From: Solirubrobacterales bacterium | Lineage (GTDB): Bacteria > Actinomycetota > Thermoleophilia > Solirubrobacterales > Solirubrobacteraceae | Assembly: GCA_013695395.1 (NCBI GenBank) | Contig: JACDAP010000522.1 | Coordinates: 1-9,243, forward strand | Length of the DNA: 9,243 bases | Reading direction: 5' to 3' | Shown: one piece after another, positions 1 to 4,881 of the stretch | Layout of the letters: every line of letters starts with the position of its first letter | Numbering within the stretch: the stretch's first letter is position 1 | Notes under the pieces: generated by a model | Seen by the model: only the letters and a program-made list of their open reading frames with translations | Told to the model about the DNA's origin: nothing | The model's database searches: none | Made by a program: the position numbers and the translations under genes

Positions 1-1
1 G

Positions 2-535
2 GTCGATCTCGACCGCTTCGTCCCCGAGGTGCGCGGCGAACGGCTTCTCGTGGTGAGCCGTTTGCGCGAGTACAAGCGCGTCGACCTCGTGATCGAAGCG
101 GCCACGCGGGCGAAGCTACCCCTGGACATCGTCGGAGACGGGCCCGCCGCGGAATGGTTGCGTTCGATCGCCGGGCCGACGGTCCGCTTCCACGGGAAGG
201 TCTCCGACCCCGAGGTGACCCGGCTCATGCAGGGCTGCCGGGCGTTCTGCCTCCCGGGTGAGGAGGACTTCGGGATGGCTCCGGTCGAGGCGCAGGCGGC
301 CGGGAAGCCGGTCGTCGCGTTCGGGCGGGGCGGAGTGACCGAGACGGTCATCGAGGGCGAGACCGGCGCGTTCTTCGATGAGCAGACGCCCGTGGCGTTC
401 CTCGACGCGCTCGCGCGGTGCGATGCGCTCCCCGCCGACCCGGCCCGGATCGGCGCCCACGCCCAGCGGTTCTCCCGCCAGGCGTTCCGTCGCCGGCTCA
501 GCACGGTGATCGAGGAGGCCCGCGCGACCGTCTAG
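2..535 (+). CDS. GT4 glycosyltransferase, WbaZ-like (3' part only)
   Basis: Partial gene: the reading frame is open from the left edge (first full codon at 2) to TAG at 533-535, giving 177 visible residues. They form the C-terminal Rossmann half of a GT-B fold glycosyltransferase that moves a sugar from a nucleotide donor onto a lipid-linked or glycan acceptor at the cytoplasmic membrane face. Seen directly: the domain-opening strand LLVVSRLREYKRVDL (visible residues 15-29), GDGP (45-48), and the EX7E donor-site motif E88-DFGMAPV-E96 followed by AAGKPV. The GGVTETV, TGAFF and EQT segments and the spacing resemble the WbaZ mannosyltransferase type of GT4. This suggests a GDP-mannose-like donor, but the donor is inferred only by resemblance. 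A GTG at 29 is not the true start, because homologous sequence (VDLDRFVP) continues upstream of it. The N-terminal half lies outside the window. Its stop overlaps the stop of the convergent DoxX-like gene. Confidence 0.88.
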   Translation, partial: VDLDRFVPEVRGERLLVVSRLREYKRVDLVIEAATRAKLPLDIVGDGPAAEWLRSIAGPTVRFHGKVSDPEVTRLMQGCRAFCLPGEEDFGMAPVEAQAAGKPVVAFGRGGVTETVIEGETGAFFDEQTPVAFLDALARCDALPADPARIGAHAQRFSRQAFRRRLSTVIEEARATV

Positions 536-909
536 CCCGATCGCGTTGCGCGTACCGCCAGGTAGCCCATGCCGGCGAGCAGGGCCGGCGCGACGGTGAG
601 GCTCGGGACGACGTCGCCCTCCAGGATCCCGGAGCTCACGATGGCCGCGAGCATCGTGGGGATGAGCACGGCGAGGGCGGGTGCGACCGCTCGGCGCAGC
701 AGGAGCGCGAGCCCGCCGGCGAGCTCGATCACGCCGACGAGGAGCACGAGCGCCGCCGGGAACGGCAGGCCGAAGCGCTCGAACTGCTCGAGCTCGAACC
801 CGAAGAGCAGGAACTTCGGCAGGCTCGCGACGATGAAGACCGCGCCGACGACGATCGCGGTGCGGCGCGCTGGCGGGTCCGCCTCGATGGCGGCGTCGAG
901 GCGCCTCAC
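532..909 (-). CDS. DoxX-family small membrane protein
   Basis: A 125-residue protein with four predicted transmembrane helices, roughly residues 17-38, 50-71, 75-95 and 101-120. The first has the PKFLLFGFELEQFERFGLP pattern after it, and helix 2 has the VGVIELAGGLALL signature. Size, four-helix layout and the IELAGG motif match the DoxX/DoxX-like family. Members are membrane proteins of mostly unknown function; some are linked to redox or thiosulfate metabolism, and nothing here points to a substrate. The start is GTG at 907-909: the frame reaches a stop upstream with no other start codon between, and a weak GAGAAG lies 9 nt upstream. Its TAG stop overlaps the TAG of the upstream glycosyltransferase on the other strand. 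It is transcribed divergently from vapB across an 81-bp gap. A role in glycan synthesis is not supported; it may simply be a passenger gene. Confidence 0.8.
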   Translation of the reverse strand: MRRLDAAIEADPPARRTAIVVGAVFIVASLPKFLLFGFELEQFERFGLPFPAALVLLVGVIELAGGLALLLRRAVAPALAVLIPTMLAAIVSSGILEGDVVPSLTVAPALLAGMGYLAVRATRSG

Positions 910-951
910 GAAGTCGAGCTTCTCACTCGAGGCTCACAGCAGACCGTGGCA

Positions 952-980
952 TGGACATCAGATGCTCAACACGCTAGCAT
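952..980 (+). promoter_or_regulatory. Predicted vapBC promoter (-35/-10)
   Basis: TGGACA (952-957) and TAGCAT (975-980) are separated by 17 bp, close to the sigma-70-type consensus. The -10 ends 10 nt before the vapB ATG at 991 and no Shine-Dalgarno sequence intervenes, so the transcript is predicted to have a leader of only a few nucleotides or none. This is the best -35/-10 pair in the window. The start of transcription itself is inferred. Confidence 0.6.
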
Positions 981-981
981 C
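961..981. promoter_or_regulatory. Inverted repeat over the vapBC -10: candidate operator
   Basis: GATGCT (961-966) and AGCATC (976-981) form a perfect 6-bp inverted repeat with a 9-bp spacer. The right arm contains the last five bases of the predicted -10 (TAGCAT, 975-980). VapB antitoxins of the ribbon-helix-helix type usually bind such dyads to repress their own operon, so an autoregulatory operator is a reasonable inference. Arms this short can arise by chance. Confidence 0.45.
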
Positions 982-990
982 ACACGCACC

Positions 991-1224
991 ATGGCCCGCA
1001 CGACGCTCGACCTCGACGCCGCTGTCCGTGATGAGCTTCGTCGCCGGAGCGAAGCCCAGCGAAAGAGCATGGGGACGGTCGCCTCCGAGCTTCTGGCGGT
1101 TGCGCTCGCCTCCACGAAGGGGGCCGAACCGCCGCTCCCCTTTGCCTGGCGGAGCGCCGAGCTCGGCATCCCACGGGTTGACCTCGAGGACGAGGAAGCC
1201 GTGCGTCAGGCGATGGGCACGTGA
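991..1224 (+). CDS. vapB: VapB-type antitoxin (ribbon-helix-helix)
   Basis: A 77-residue protein. The N-terminal half (about residues 1-42) reads as a ribbon-helix-helix DNA-binding unit: beta strand ARTTLDLD, then two helices (AAVRDELRRRSEAQR and MGTVASELLAVAL). The C-terminal tail (about 45-77), with FAWRSAELGIPRVDLEDEEAVRQAM, resembles the toxin-neutralising tail of antitoxins paired with the Mtu-type PIN toxins. Expected role: wraps and inhibits the VapC ribonuclease encoded next, and represses its own promoter. The ATG at 991 is chosen because the RHH strand starts directly there and a TAGCAT -10 lies 10 nt upstream. The frame stays open much further upstream, but that sequence runs antisense through the DoxX-like gene and has no antitoxin character. 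The stop overlaps the toxin start by 4 bp (GTGA), indicating translational coupling. Confidence 0.85.
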   Translation: MARTTLDLDAAVRDELRRRSEAQRKSMGTVASELLAVALASTKGAEPPLPFAWRSAELGIPRVDLEDEEAVRQAMGT

Positions 1225-1652
1225 GCGTCACCGTCGACACTAATGTCCTCGTTTACGCCTCGAACGAGAGCGATCCGGCTCACGCTCCGGCCCGGGCGCT
1301 CGTCGAACGGCTCGCCGCGGGGCCGGATCTCCTCTACCTCTTCTGGCCGTGCCTCCTCGGGTACGTCCGACTGGTGACCCATCCGGCGATCCTCCCGCGC
1401 CCGCTCGGCGCGGCCGACGCGCTCGCCAACGTGGCGGCACTGCTCGACCCGGCCCACGTCCGTACGCCCGGGGAGGCCGACGGTTTCCTCGACGTCTATC
1501 GGCAGACCGCGGATCCGAACACCCGCGGCAACGCGGTCCCTGACGCCCACCTCGCGGCGCTGATGCGCCAGCACGGCGTGAGAACGATCTACACGCGCGA
1601 CCGGGACTTCCTGCGCTTCGCGGAACTCGACGTGCGCGATCCGTTCGTCTGA
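1221..1652 (+). CDS. vapC: VapC toxin, PIN-domain ribonuclease
   Basis: A 143-residue single PIN domain, a metal-dependent endoribonuclease; VapC toxins commonly cut tRNA or rRNA. Visible acidic residues: D6 in VDTN, D109 in VPDAHLAAL, and D127/D129 in the C-terminal TRDRDF. The segment CLLGYVRLVTHP (44-55) and the ending DRDFLRF...VRDPFV are typical of the subfamily found as TA toxins in Mycobacterium and other actinobacteria (TIGR00028 type, by recall). At the position where other PIN proteins carry a Glu (AE), this protein has Gly47; that subfamily often lacks the Glu there, so I do not read it as inactivation. The GTG start sits within the vapB stop and no independent ribosome site is evident. 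The gene ends 7 bp before the convergent stop of the GT2 gene. The RNA target cannot be told from sequence. Confidence 0.88.
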   Translation: MSVTVDTNVLVYASNESDPAHAPARALVERLAAGPDLLYLFWPCLLGYVRLVTHPAILPRPLGAADALANVAALLDPAHVRTPGEADGFLDVYRQTADPNTRGNAVPDAHLAALMRQHGVRTIYTRDRDFLRFAELDVRDPFV

Positions 1653-1659
1653 TTCGGGC

Positions 1660-2451
1660 TCAGGTGACCCGGTAGCGCTCGGGGAGGCCGCGGAACGCCT
1701 GGCTCTCGCGCGTGAGCAGGTTGAAGTGGACGATGTGCCAGAGCGCCGCGACGCCGTCCCTCCAGCCGATCTTCTTGCCCGCCAGGCGCGTGCGGGGGGT
1801 GTAGCTGATCGGCAGCTCGAAGATCCTCGCGGTCGTCTTGGCGACGTAGGCGGTGCTCTCGACCTCGAAGCCGAAGCGCTGACTGCGCAGGCGCATCGGC
1901 TTGATCAGGTCGGCGCGGAAGATCTTGTAACAGGTCTCCATGTCGCTCAGGTAGATGCCGCTCGCGAGGTTCGAGAGATCGGTGAGCAGGCGGTTTCCGA
2001 GGTAGTGGAAGGTCCGGTGGACCTGGACGCGGTCGGCGCGGAAGCGGGAGCCGAAGACGACGTCGGCCTCGTCGGCGATCAGCGGCGCCAGGAGCTTCGG
2101 GACGTCGGCCGGGTCGTACTCCAGGTCGGCGTCCTGGACCATGACGAAGTCCCCGCGGGCCGCCTCGAAGCCCGCACGGACGGCCGAGCCCTTGCCGCCG
2201 TTGACGGCCTGGTGGATGACGGTGACATCGTCTCGTTCGGCCAGGCCGTCGAGGATCGCCGGGCTGCCGTCGGCGGACGCATCGTCGACGAAGATCCACT
2301 CGCGCGCGATCGGGCAGGGGGAGGCGAAGAGGCGCTCCACGACCTCGGGGAGATGGTTCTCCTCGTTGAAGACGGGGATGACGACGGACAGGACGGGCTC
2401 GGGCACGAGCGCTCCATCCTCGCGGGTGACCGGTCGCGGAGGTGCTCCCAT
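1660..2451 (-). CDS. GT2 glycosyltransferase, DPM1/polyprenyl-phosphate type
   Basis: 263 residues, a single GT-A domain without transmembrane segments. In order: SVVIPVFNEENHL (22-34), FVDDASADGS (54-63), NGGKGSAVRAGFEAARGDF (84-102), the metal-binding DxD as QDADLEYDP (106-114), GSRF (134-137), METCYK (171-176), FGFEVE (193-198) and the terminal KKIGWRDG (226-233). This motif set is that of dolichol/polyprenyl-phosphate sugar transferases (DPM1-like), which move mannose or glucose from a nucleotide sugar to a lipid phosphate. Here it would charge a lipid carrier or begin a glycan; the exact sugar is unknown. The start is uncertain. The ATG at 2451 has no ribosome site, whereas the in-frame GTG at 2404-2406 (Val16, just before the conserved strand) has GGAG (plus-strand 2412-2415) 5 nt upstream, giving a 248-residue form. 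It lies between two TA modules and diverges from the mazEF-type pair. Confidence 0.88.
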   Translation of the reverse strand: MGAPPRPVTREDGALVPEPVLSVVIPVFNEENHLPEVVERLFASPCPIAREWIFVDDASADGSPAILDGLAERDDVTVIHQAVNGGKGSAVRAGFEAARGDFVMVQDADLEYDPADVPKLLAPLIADEADVVFGSRFRADRVQVHRTFHYLGNRLLTDLSNLASGIYLSDMETCYKIFRADLIKPMRLRSQRFGFEVESTAYVAKTTARIFELPISYTPRTRLAGKKIGWRDGVAALWHIVHFNLLTRESQAFRGLPERYRVT

Positions 2452-2469
2452 GGCGGTACCGTTGTGGGA
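2446..2469. promoter_or_regulatory. Bipartite 24-bp dyad between GT2 and mazEF: candidate operator
   Basis: TCCCA, N3, CGGTACCG, N3, TGGGA share one dyad axis between 2457 and 2458; 18 of 24 positions match their own reverse complement. The core overlaps the predicted -10 (TACCGT, 2457-2462) of the antitoxin gene, the right arm reaches the first base of its ATG (2469), and the left side covers the ATG annotated for the divergent GT2. TA antitoxins commonly bind such dyads as dimers or tetramers. Use as an operator, possibly shared by both directions, is inferred. Confidence 0.5.
2457..2462 (+). promoter_or_regulatory. Predicted -10 element of the mazEF-type operon
   Basis: TACCGT ends 6 nt before the antitoxin ATG at 2469, placing the expected transcription start at the start codon (leaderless). 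There is no Shine-Dalgarno sequence in the 6-nt gap and no good -35 hexamer at 16-18 bp spacing, so this is a -10-only prediction. Confidence 0.5.
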
Positions 2470-2702
2470 TGAGCAAGCAGATCGCCGTCCGGTTGCCTGA
2501 GGAGCTCGTCGAGTTCGTGGATGCCACGGTCAGCGCCGGTGGAGCCCGTAGCCGGGCCGCCGTCGTCACCCGGGCGCTCGAACGGGAGCGCCGGCGGGCG
2601 GTCGCCGCGCGCGACGTCGAGCTGCTCGCGGCGGCGGGGGAGGACGAGGAGCTGGTCGCGTTCTCCGCCGCGGCTTCGGGTCTCCCGCTCGGGCTCGACT
2701 GA
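2469..2702 (+). CDS. MazE-type antitoxin (ribbon-helix-helix)
   Basis: A 77-residue protein opening with the RHH pattern KQIAVRLPEELVEFVDATV (3-21), then a turn and second helix ARSRAAVVTRALERERRR (26-43). The C-terminal part (about 44-77) is Ala/Glu/Asp-rich (ELLAAAGEDEELVAF) and ends hydrophobic, as expected of a flexible tail that blocks a toxin active site. Expected role: neutralises the MazF-like toxin encoded 3 bp downstream and represses the shared promoter. The ATG at 2469 is chosen because the RHH strand starts there and the TACCGT -10 lies just upstream; an in-frame ATG at 2442 would add nine unlikely residues and lie upstream of the predicted promoter. Family placement as an RHH antitoxin is firm; the name MazE is used by partnership, since classical MazE has an AbrB-type swapped-hairpin fold instead. 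Confidence 0.83.
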   Translation: MSKQIAVRLPEELVEFVDATVSAGGARSRAAVVTRALERERRRAVAARDVELLAAAGEDEELVAFSAAASGLPLGLD

Positions 2703-2705
2703 CCC

Positions 2706-3005
2706 GTGCGACCGATCCACCTGGCGTCGCTCGACAAGTCGCGGCCGGTCGTCGTGCTGACCCGTTCGCTTGTCCGTCCGCATCTGTCGACGGTCACCGT
2801 CGCGCCGATCACCTCGCGTGTGCGCGGCCTCTCCACCGAGCTGCCCGTCGGCGTGGCGAACGGGCTCGAGGGGCCGTCGGTGGTGAGCCTCGACCACGTC
2901 GCGACGATCCCGACGTCGGCGCTCGGGCGCCAGGTCGGGGTGCTCCTCGACGCGCAGGAGCCCGCGCTGTCCGCCGCGATCCAGGCTGCGTTTGATCTGG
3001 ATTGA
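2706..3005 (+). CDS. mazF: MazF/PemK-family toxin endoribonuclease
   Basis: 99 residues, slightly short of the usual 105-120 for the family. Family landmarks are in order: an N-terminal strand IHLASLDKSRPVVVLTR (4-20) with the conserved Arg13-Pro pair, VAPITSRVRGLSTELPV (32-48) carrying the conserved PxTS segment, and GPSVVSLDHVATIP (56-69) at the position of the family's LDQ strand. MazF toxins cleave single-stranded RNA at short specific sequences, slowing translation; the cut site here is unknown. The Gln often found in the LDQ strand is His64 here. The GTG start follows the antitoxin stop by 3 nt without a clear ribosome site, so translation is probably coupled. The rfbG gene follows after 15 bp, with its own -10-like element starting 3 nt after the mazF stop. 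Confidence 0.86.
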   Translation: MRPIHLASLDKSRPVVVLTRSLVRPHLSTVTVAPITSRVRGLSTELPVGVANGLEGPSVVSLDHVATIPTSALGRQVGVLLDAQEPALSAAIQAAFDLD

Positions 3006-3007
3006 CG

Positions 3008-3013
3008 TAGCCT
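3008..3013 (+). promoter_or_regulatory. Predicted -10 element of rfbG
   Basis: TAGCCT begins 3 nt after the mazF stop and ends 7 nt before the rfbG GTG at 3021, predicting a leaderless transcript independent of mazF. No convincing -35 is seen at the usual spacing. There is no ribosome-binding sequence between the mazF stop and the GTG. Confidence 0.45.
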
Positions 3014-3020
3014 CGCGGGC

Positions 3021-4100
3021 GTGTCTGCCGCCGCTGAAGTGGATCCGACCTTCTGGAGCGGTCGCCGCGTCCTGCTCACCGGCCACACCGGGTTCAAGGG
3101 CGCCTGGCTCTCGCTCTGGCTCCAGAGCATGGGGGCCGAGGTCGTCGGGCTGTCCGCCGGCGTGCCGACCGAGCCGTCGCTGTTCGGCCTGGCCCGGGTC
3201 GCCGACGGGCTCCACGACGAGCTCCGCGCGGACATCCGCGACCCGGAGGCGGTCGGCTGGGCGGTGGCCGCGAGCCGGCCGGAGGTCGTCCTCCACCTGG
3301 CCGCCCAGCCGATGGTGCGCCGCTCCTTCGCGGAGCCGCGCCTGACCTACGAGACGAACGTGATGGGCACGGTGAACGTGCTCGACGCGGTCCGGACCGC
3401 GGGTGCGGAGACGGTGCGCGCGGTGGTGAACGTCACGAGCGACAAGTGCTACGACAACCGGGAGCAGCAGCGCCCGTTCGTCGAGGCCGACTGCATGGGC
3501 GGCCACGATCCGTACTCGAACTCGAAGGGCTGCGCCGAGCTCGTCACCGACGCCTACCGCCGCTCCTTCTTCTCAGGGCCCGACGGTCCGCGCGTGGCCA
3601 GCGGCCGGGCCGGCAACGTGATCGGCGGCGGGGACTGGGGCGAAGACCGCCTGATCCCGGACATCATGCGCGCCGCCGCCGACGGCGCCCCGATCGCGAT
3701 CCGCAACCCCGAGGCGGTGCGGCCGTGGCAGCACGTCCTCAACCCGCTCAGCGGGTACCTGCTGGTCGCCCAGCGCCTGCTCGCCGGGGACCCCGTCGAC
3801 GAGGGCTGGAACTTCGGCCCGGTCGAGAGCGACGTGCGACCCGTGCGCTTCCTGGTCGACCGTGTCACCGCCCTGTGGCCGGACGAGCTCGCCTGGGAGA
3901 TCGACCCCGGCCCGCACCCGCACGAGGCGCACTTCCTCTCCCTCGACTCGGCGAAGGCCCACGAGCGGCTCGGCTGGCGCCCGCGCTGGGGGCTCGAGGA
4001 GACGCTCGCCTCGATCGTCGAATGGCACCTGGCGGCGCGGGCGGGGGAGGACATGCGGGCGATCTCCACCCGGCAGGTCGAGGCCTTCACGGCCGCGTAG
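3021..4100 (+). CDS. rfbG: CDP-glucose 4,6-dehydratase
   Basis: A 359-residue extended short-chain dehydrogenase/reductase, full length for RfbG (about 355-365). It converts CDP-D-glucose to CDP-4-keto-6-deoxy-D-glucose using bound NAD in the cytoplasm, the entry point to CDP-linked 6-deoxy and 3,6-dideoxy sugars. Seen: FWSGRRVLLTGHTGFKG, with the glycine-rich NAD loop at 20-27; LHLAAQPMVRRSF (91-103); the catalytic TSDK (139-142) with Tyr165 and Lys169 in YSNSK; NVIGGGDWGEDRLIPD (199-214); and RPWQHVLNPLSGYL (234-247). The FWxGrrVLlTGHTGFKG opening and the DNREQ and GGDWxxDRLIPD segments separate RfbG from dTDP-glucose dehydratase RmlB. GTG 3021 is the start that has a -10 7 nt upstream; homologues begin a few residues before FW. 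The partner cytidylyltransferase RfbF and later CDP-sugar enzymes are absent from the window. Confidence 0.92.
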   Translation: MSAAAEVDPTFWSGRRVLLTGHTGFKGAWLSLWLQSMGAEVVGLSAGVPTEPSLFGLARVADGLHDELRADIRDPEAVGWAVAASRPEVVLHLAAQPMVRRSFAEPRLTYETNVMGTVNVLDAVRTAGAETVRAVVNVTSDKCYDNREQQRPFVEADCMGGHDPYSNSKGCAELVTDAYRRSFFSGPDGPRVASGRAGNVIGGGDWGEDRLIPDIMRAAADGAPIAIRNPEAVRPWQHVLNPLSGYLLVAQRLLAGDPVDEGWNFGPVESDVRPVRFLVDRVTALWPDELAWEIDPGPHPHEAHFLSLDSAKAHERLGWRPRWGLEETLASIVEWHLAARAGEDMRAISTRQVEAFTAA

Positions 4101-4115
4101 CACGCGTGCTACCGT
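4086..4115 (+). promoter_or_regulatory. Predicted phd-vapC promoter
   Basis: TACCGT (4110-4115) ends 6 nt before the ATG at 4122, with a TTCACG at 4086-4091 (18-bp spacer) as a weak -35. The promoter lies over the 3' end of rfbG and predicts a leaderless antitoxin mRNA. The -10 is the identical hexamer, at the identical 6-nt distance, to that before the antitoxin at 2469. Confidence 0.5.
4097..4112. promoter_or_regulatory. Perfect 16-bp palindrome: candidate Phd operator
   Basis: GTAGCACGCGTGCTAC is fully self-complementary. It includes the rfbG TAG stop (4098-4100) on its left and the first three bases of the predicted antitoxin -10 (TACCGT, 4110-4115) on its right. Phd/YefM antitoxins bind palindromes in their own promoters as dimers, so this is a strong operator candidate; binding is inferred. 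Confidence 0.65.
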
Positions 4116-4121
4116 CCGCTC

Positions 4122-4373
4122 ATGGTCGAGATCACCCAGCGCGAACTGCGCAACAACAGCGGCGAGATCATGCGCGCGTTGGACCGCGGTGAGAGCTTCT
4201 TGGTGACCCGCAACGGTGTCGCGGTCGGGCAGCTGGTGCCGGCTGGCCCGCGGCGATGGGTGAGCAGCGACGCCCTGCTCGAGGCCTTCCGGGGCGCACC
4301 GTCGATCGACGCTCAGCGCTTCCGCGAGGACGTGGACGCGTGGGTCGACCAGGATCCCGAGCCGCGTGCCTGA
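4122..4373 (+). CDS. Phd/YefM-family antitoxin
   Basis: 83 residues. The N-terminal Phd/YefM fold is clear: EITQRELRNNSGEIMRAL (3-20), then DRGESFLVTRNGVAVGQLVP (21-40), the usual strand-helix-strand pattern of this DNA-binding antitoxin family. The C-terminal half (WVSSDALLEAFRGAPSIDAQRFREDVDAWVDQD, split here only for description: 46-57 and 58-79) is the toxin-binding helix region, with the sequence type common in Phd proteins paired with PIN toxins. Expected role: blocks the downstream PIN ribonuclease and represses the module's promoter at the adjacent palindrome. The ATG at 4122 is supported by the -10 6 nt upstream and by the family N-terminus starting there. It overlaps the toxin gene by 8 bp. 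Confidence 0.87.
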   Translation: MVEITQRELRNNSGEIMRALDRGESFLVTRNGVAVGQLVPAGPRRWVSSDALLEAFRGAPSIDAQRFREDVDAWVDQDPEPRA

Positions 4374-4791
4374 CGCCCGCCGGGGCCGGGGGCTGCTCGA
4401 CACCTCGGTCCTGATTGACCTCAACCGGATCGCAGCGACCGAGCTTCCCGTCGAGGTCGCGGTCTCGACCGTCAGCCTCGCGGAGCTTGTCTGCGGACCG
4501 CTGGCGACCGAGGAGCTGCAGGAGCGGGCGCGCCGCCAGGGCGTCCTCGAGCGCATCGAGGCGCTCGTCGACCCGCTGCCCTTCGACGTGGCCTCAGCGC
4601 GGGCATACGCGCATGTCTACGCCTCGGTGCGCGCCGCTGGGCGCAAGCCCCGCGGCGCTCGGGCCGTGGACCTCCTGATCGCGGCCACCGCACTCAGTCG
4701 CGGGCTGCCGCTCTACACCTGCAACCCCGACGACTTCGCGGGGCTCGACGGGCTCGACGTCATCCCCGTCGCCGCGCGGCCACGCTCCTGA
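4366..4791 (+). CDS. vapC: VapC-like PIN-domain toxin
   Basis: 141 residues, one PIN domain with the full acidic set: D12 in LLDTSVLIDL, E40 in VSLAELVCG, D102 in RAVDLLIAATAL, and N120/D123 in the C-terminal TCNPDDF. This is the standard VapC active site (Mg-dependent RNase), and all expected residues are present. The Phd partner and the 8-bp overlap define a type II TA module distinct from the vapBC at 991-1652: the two VapC proteins share only the fold-level motifs, so this does not look like a recent duplication. The start is GTG 4366 inside the antitoxin gene with no ribosome site, implying coupled translation. A short Arg/Gly-rich N-terminal lead (1-9) precedes the first strand. The codons around 4741-4758 carry an in-frame repeat giving GLDGLD. 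RNA target unknown. Confidence 0.9.
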   Translation: MPDARRGRGLLDTSVLIDLNRIAATELPVEVAVSTVSLAELVCGPLATEELQERARRQGVLERIEALVDPLPFDVASARAYAHVYASVRAAGRKPRGARAVDLLIAATALSRGLPLYTCNPDDFAGLDGLDVIPVAARPRS

Positions 4792-4828
4792 CCGGCCCGC
4801 CCCGTACGCTCGCCCACGGCTCGACCAT

Positions 4829-4854
4829 GATCCGACGCCGCAGGGCGTCGGATC
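4829..4854. terminator. Perfect 11-bp hairpin, likely terminator or operator
   Basis: GATCCGACGCC (4829-4839), loop GCAG, GGCGTCGGATC (4844-4854): eleven uninterrupted base pairs with a four-base loop. It lies 37 nt after the toxin stop in the 90-bp gap at 4792-4881, the longest gene-free gap in the window. No T-run follows, so it is not a classical intrinsic terminator, though GC-rich organisms can use U-less hairpins. It also covers the -35 zone of the promoter predicted for the next gene, so an operator role is an alternative. Confidence 0.5.
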
Positions 4855-4868
4855 GCCCGCAGGCTCAT

Positions 4869-4874
4869 TAACCT
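4869..4874 (+). promoter_or_regulatory. Predicted -10 element of the GT2 gene at 4882
   Basis: TAACCT ends 7 nt before the ATG at 4882, with no Shine-Dalgarno sequence between, predicting a leaderless transcript. The -35 position falls inside the preceding hairpin and has no consensus match. Confidence 0.5.
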
Positions 4875-4881
4875 CGCCACG

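Noticed and set aside
418..990. Upstream extension of the vapB frame to 418, giving a 268-residue protein
   Set aside because: The added part is antisense to the DoxX-like gene and charged low complexity. The RHH domain starts exactly at ATG 991, which has a promoter in front.
1359..1361. Loss of a catalytic Glu (Gly47) in the first VapC, suggesting a dead toxin
   Set aside because: Toxins of this actinobacterial PIN subfamily, with the xxGFxRLxTxP pattern, commonly lack Glu at that place. The other acidic residues are present, so inactivation is not supported.
1589..3506. Very long open frames on the minus strand (1589-3235 and 2079-3506) across the GT2, mazEF and rfbG region
   Set aside because: They are Arg/Pro/Ser/Ala-rich low-complexity translations without domain motifs and run antisense or out of frame to well-supported genes. 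Such open frames are expected at this G+C content.
4741..4758. Tandem GGGCTCGAC repeat
   Set aside because: Only two copies of 9 bp, in frame inside the toxin gene (GLDGLD). It is explained by codon bias and is not a repeat array.
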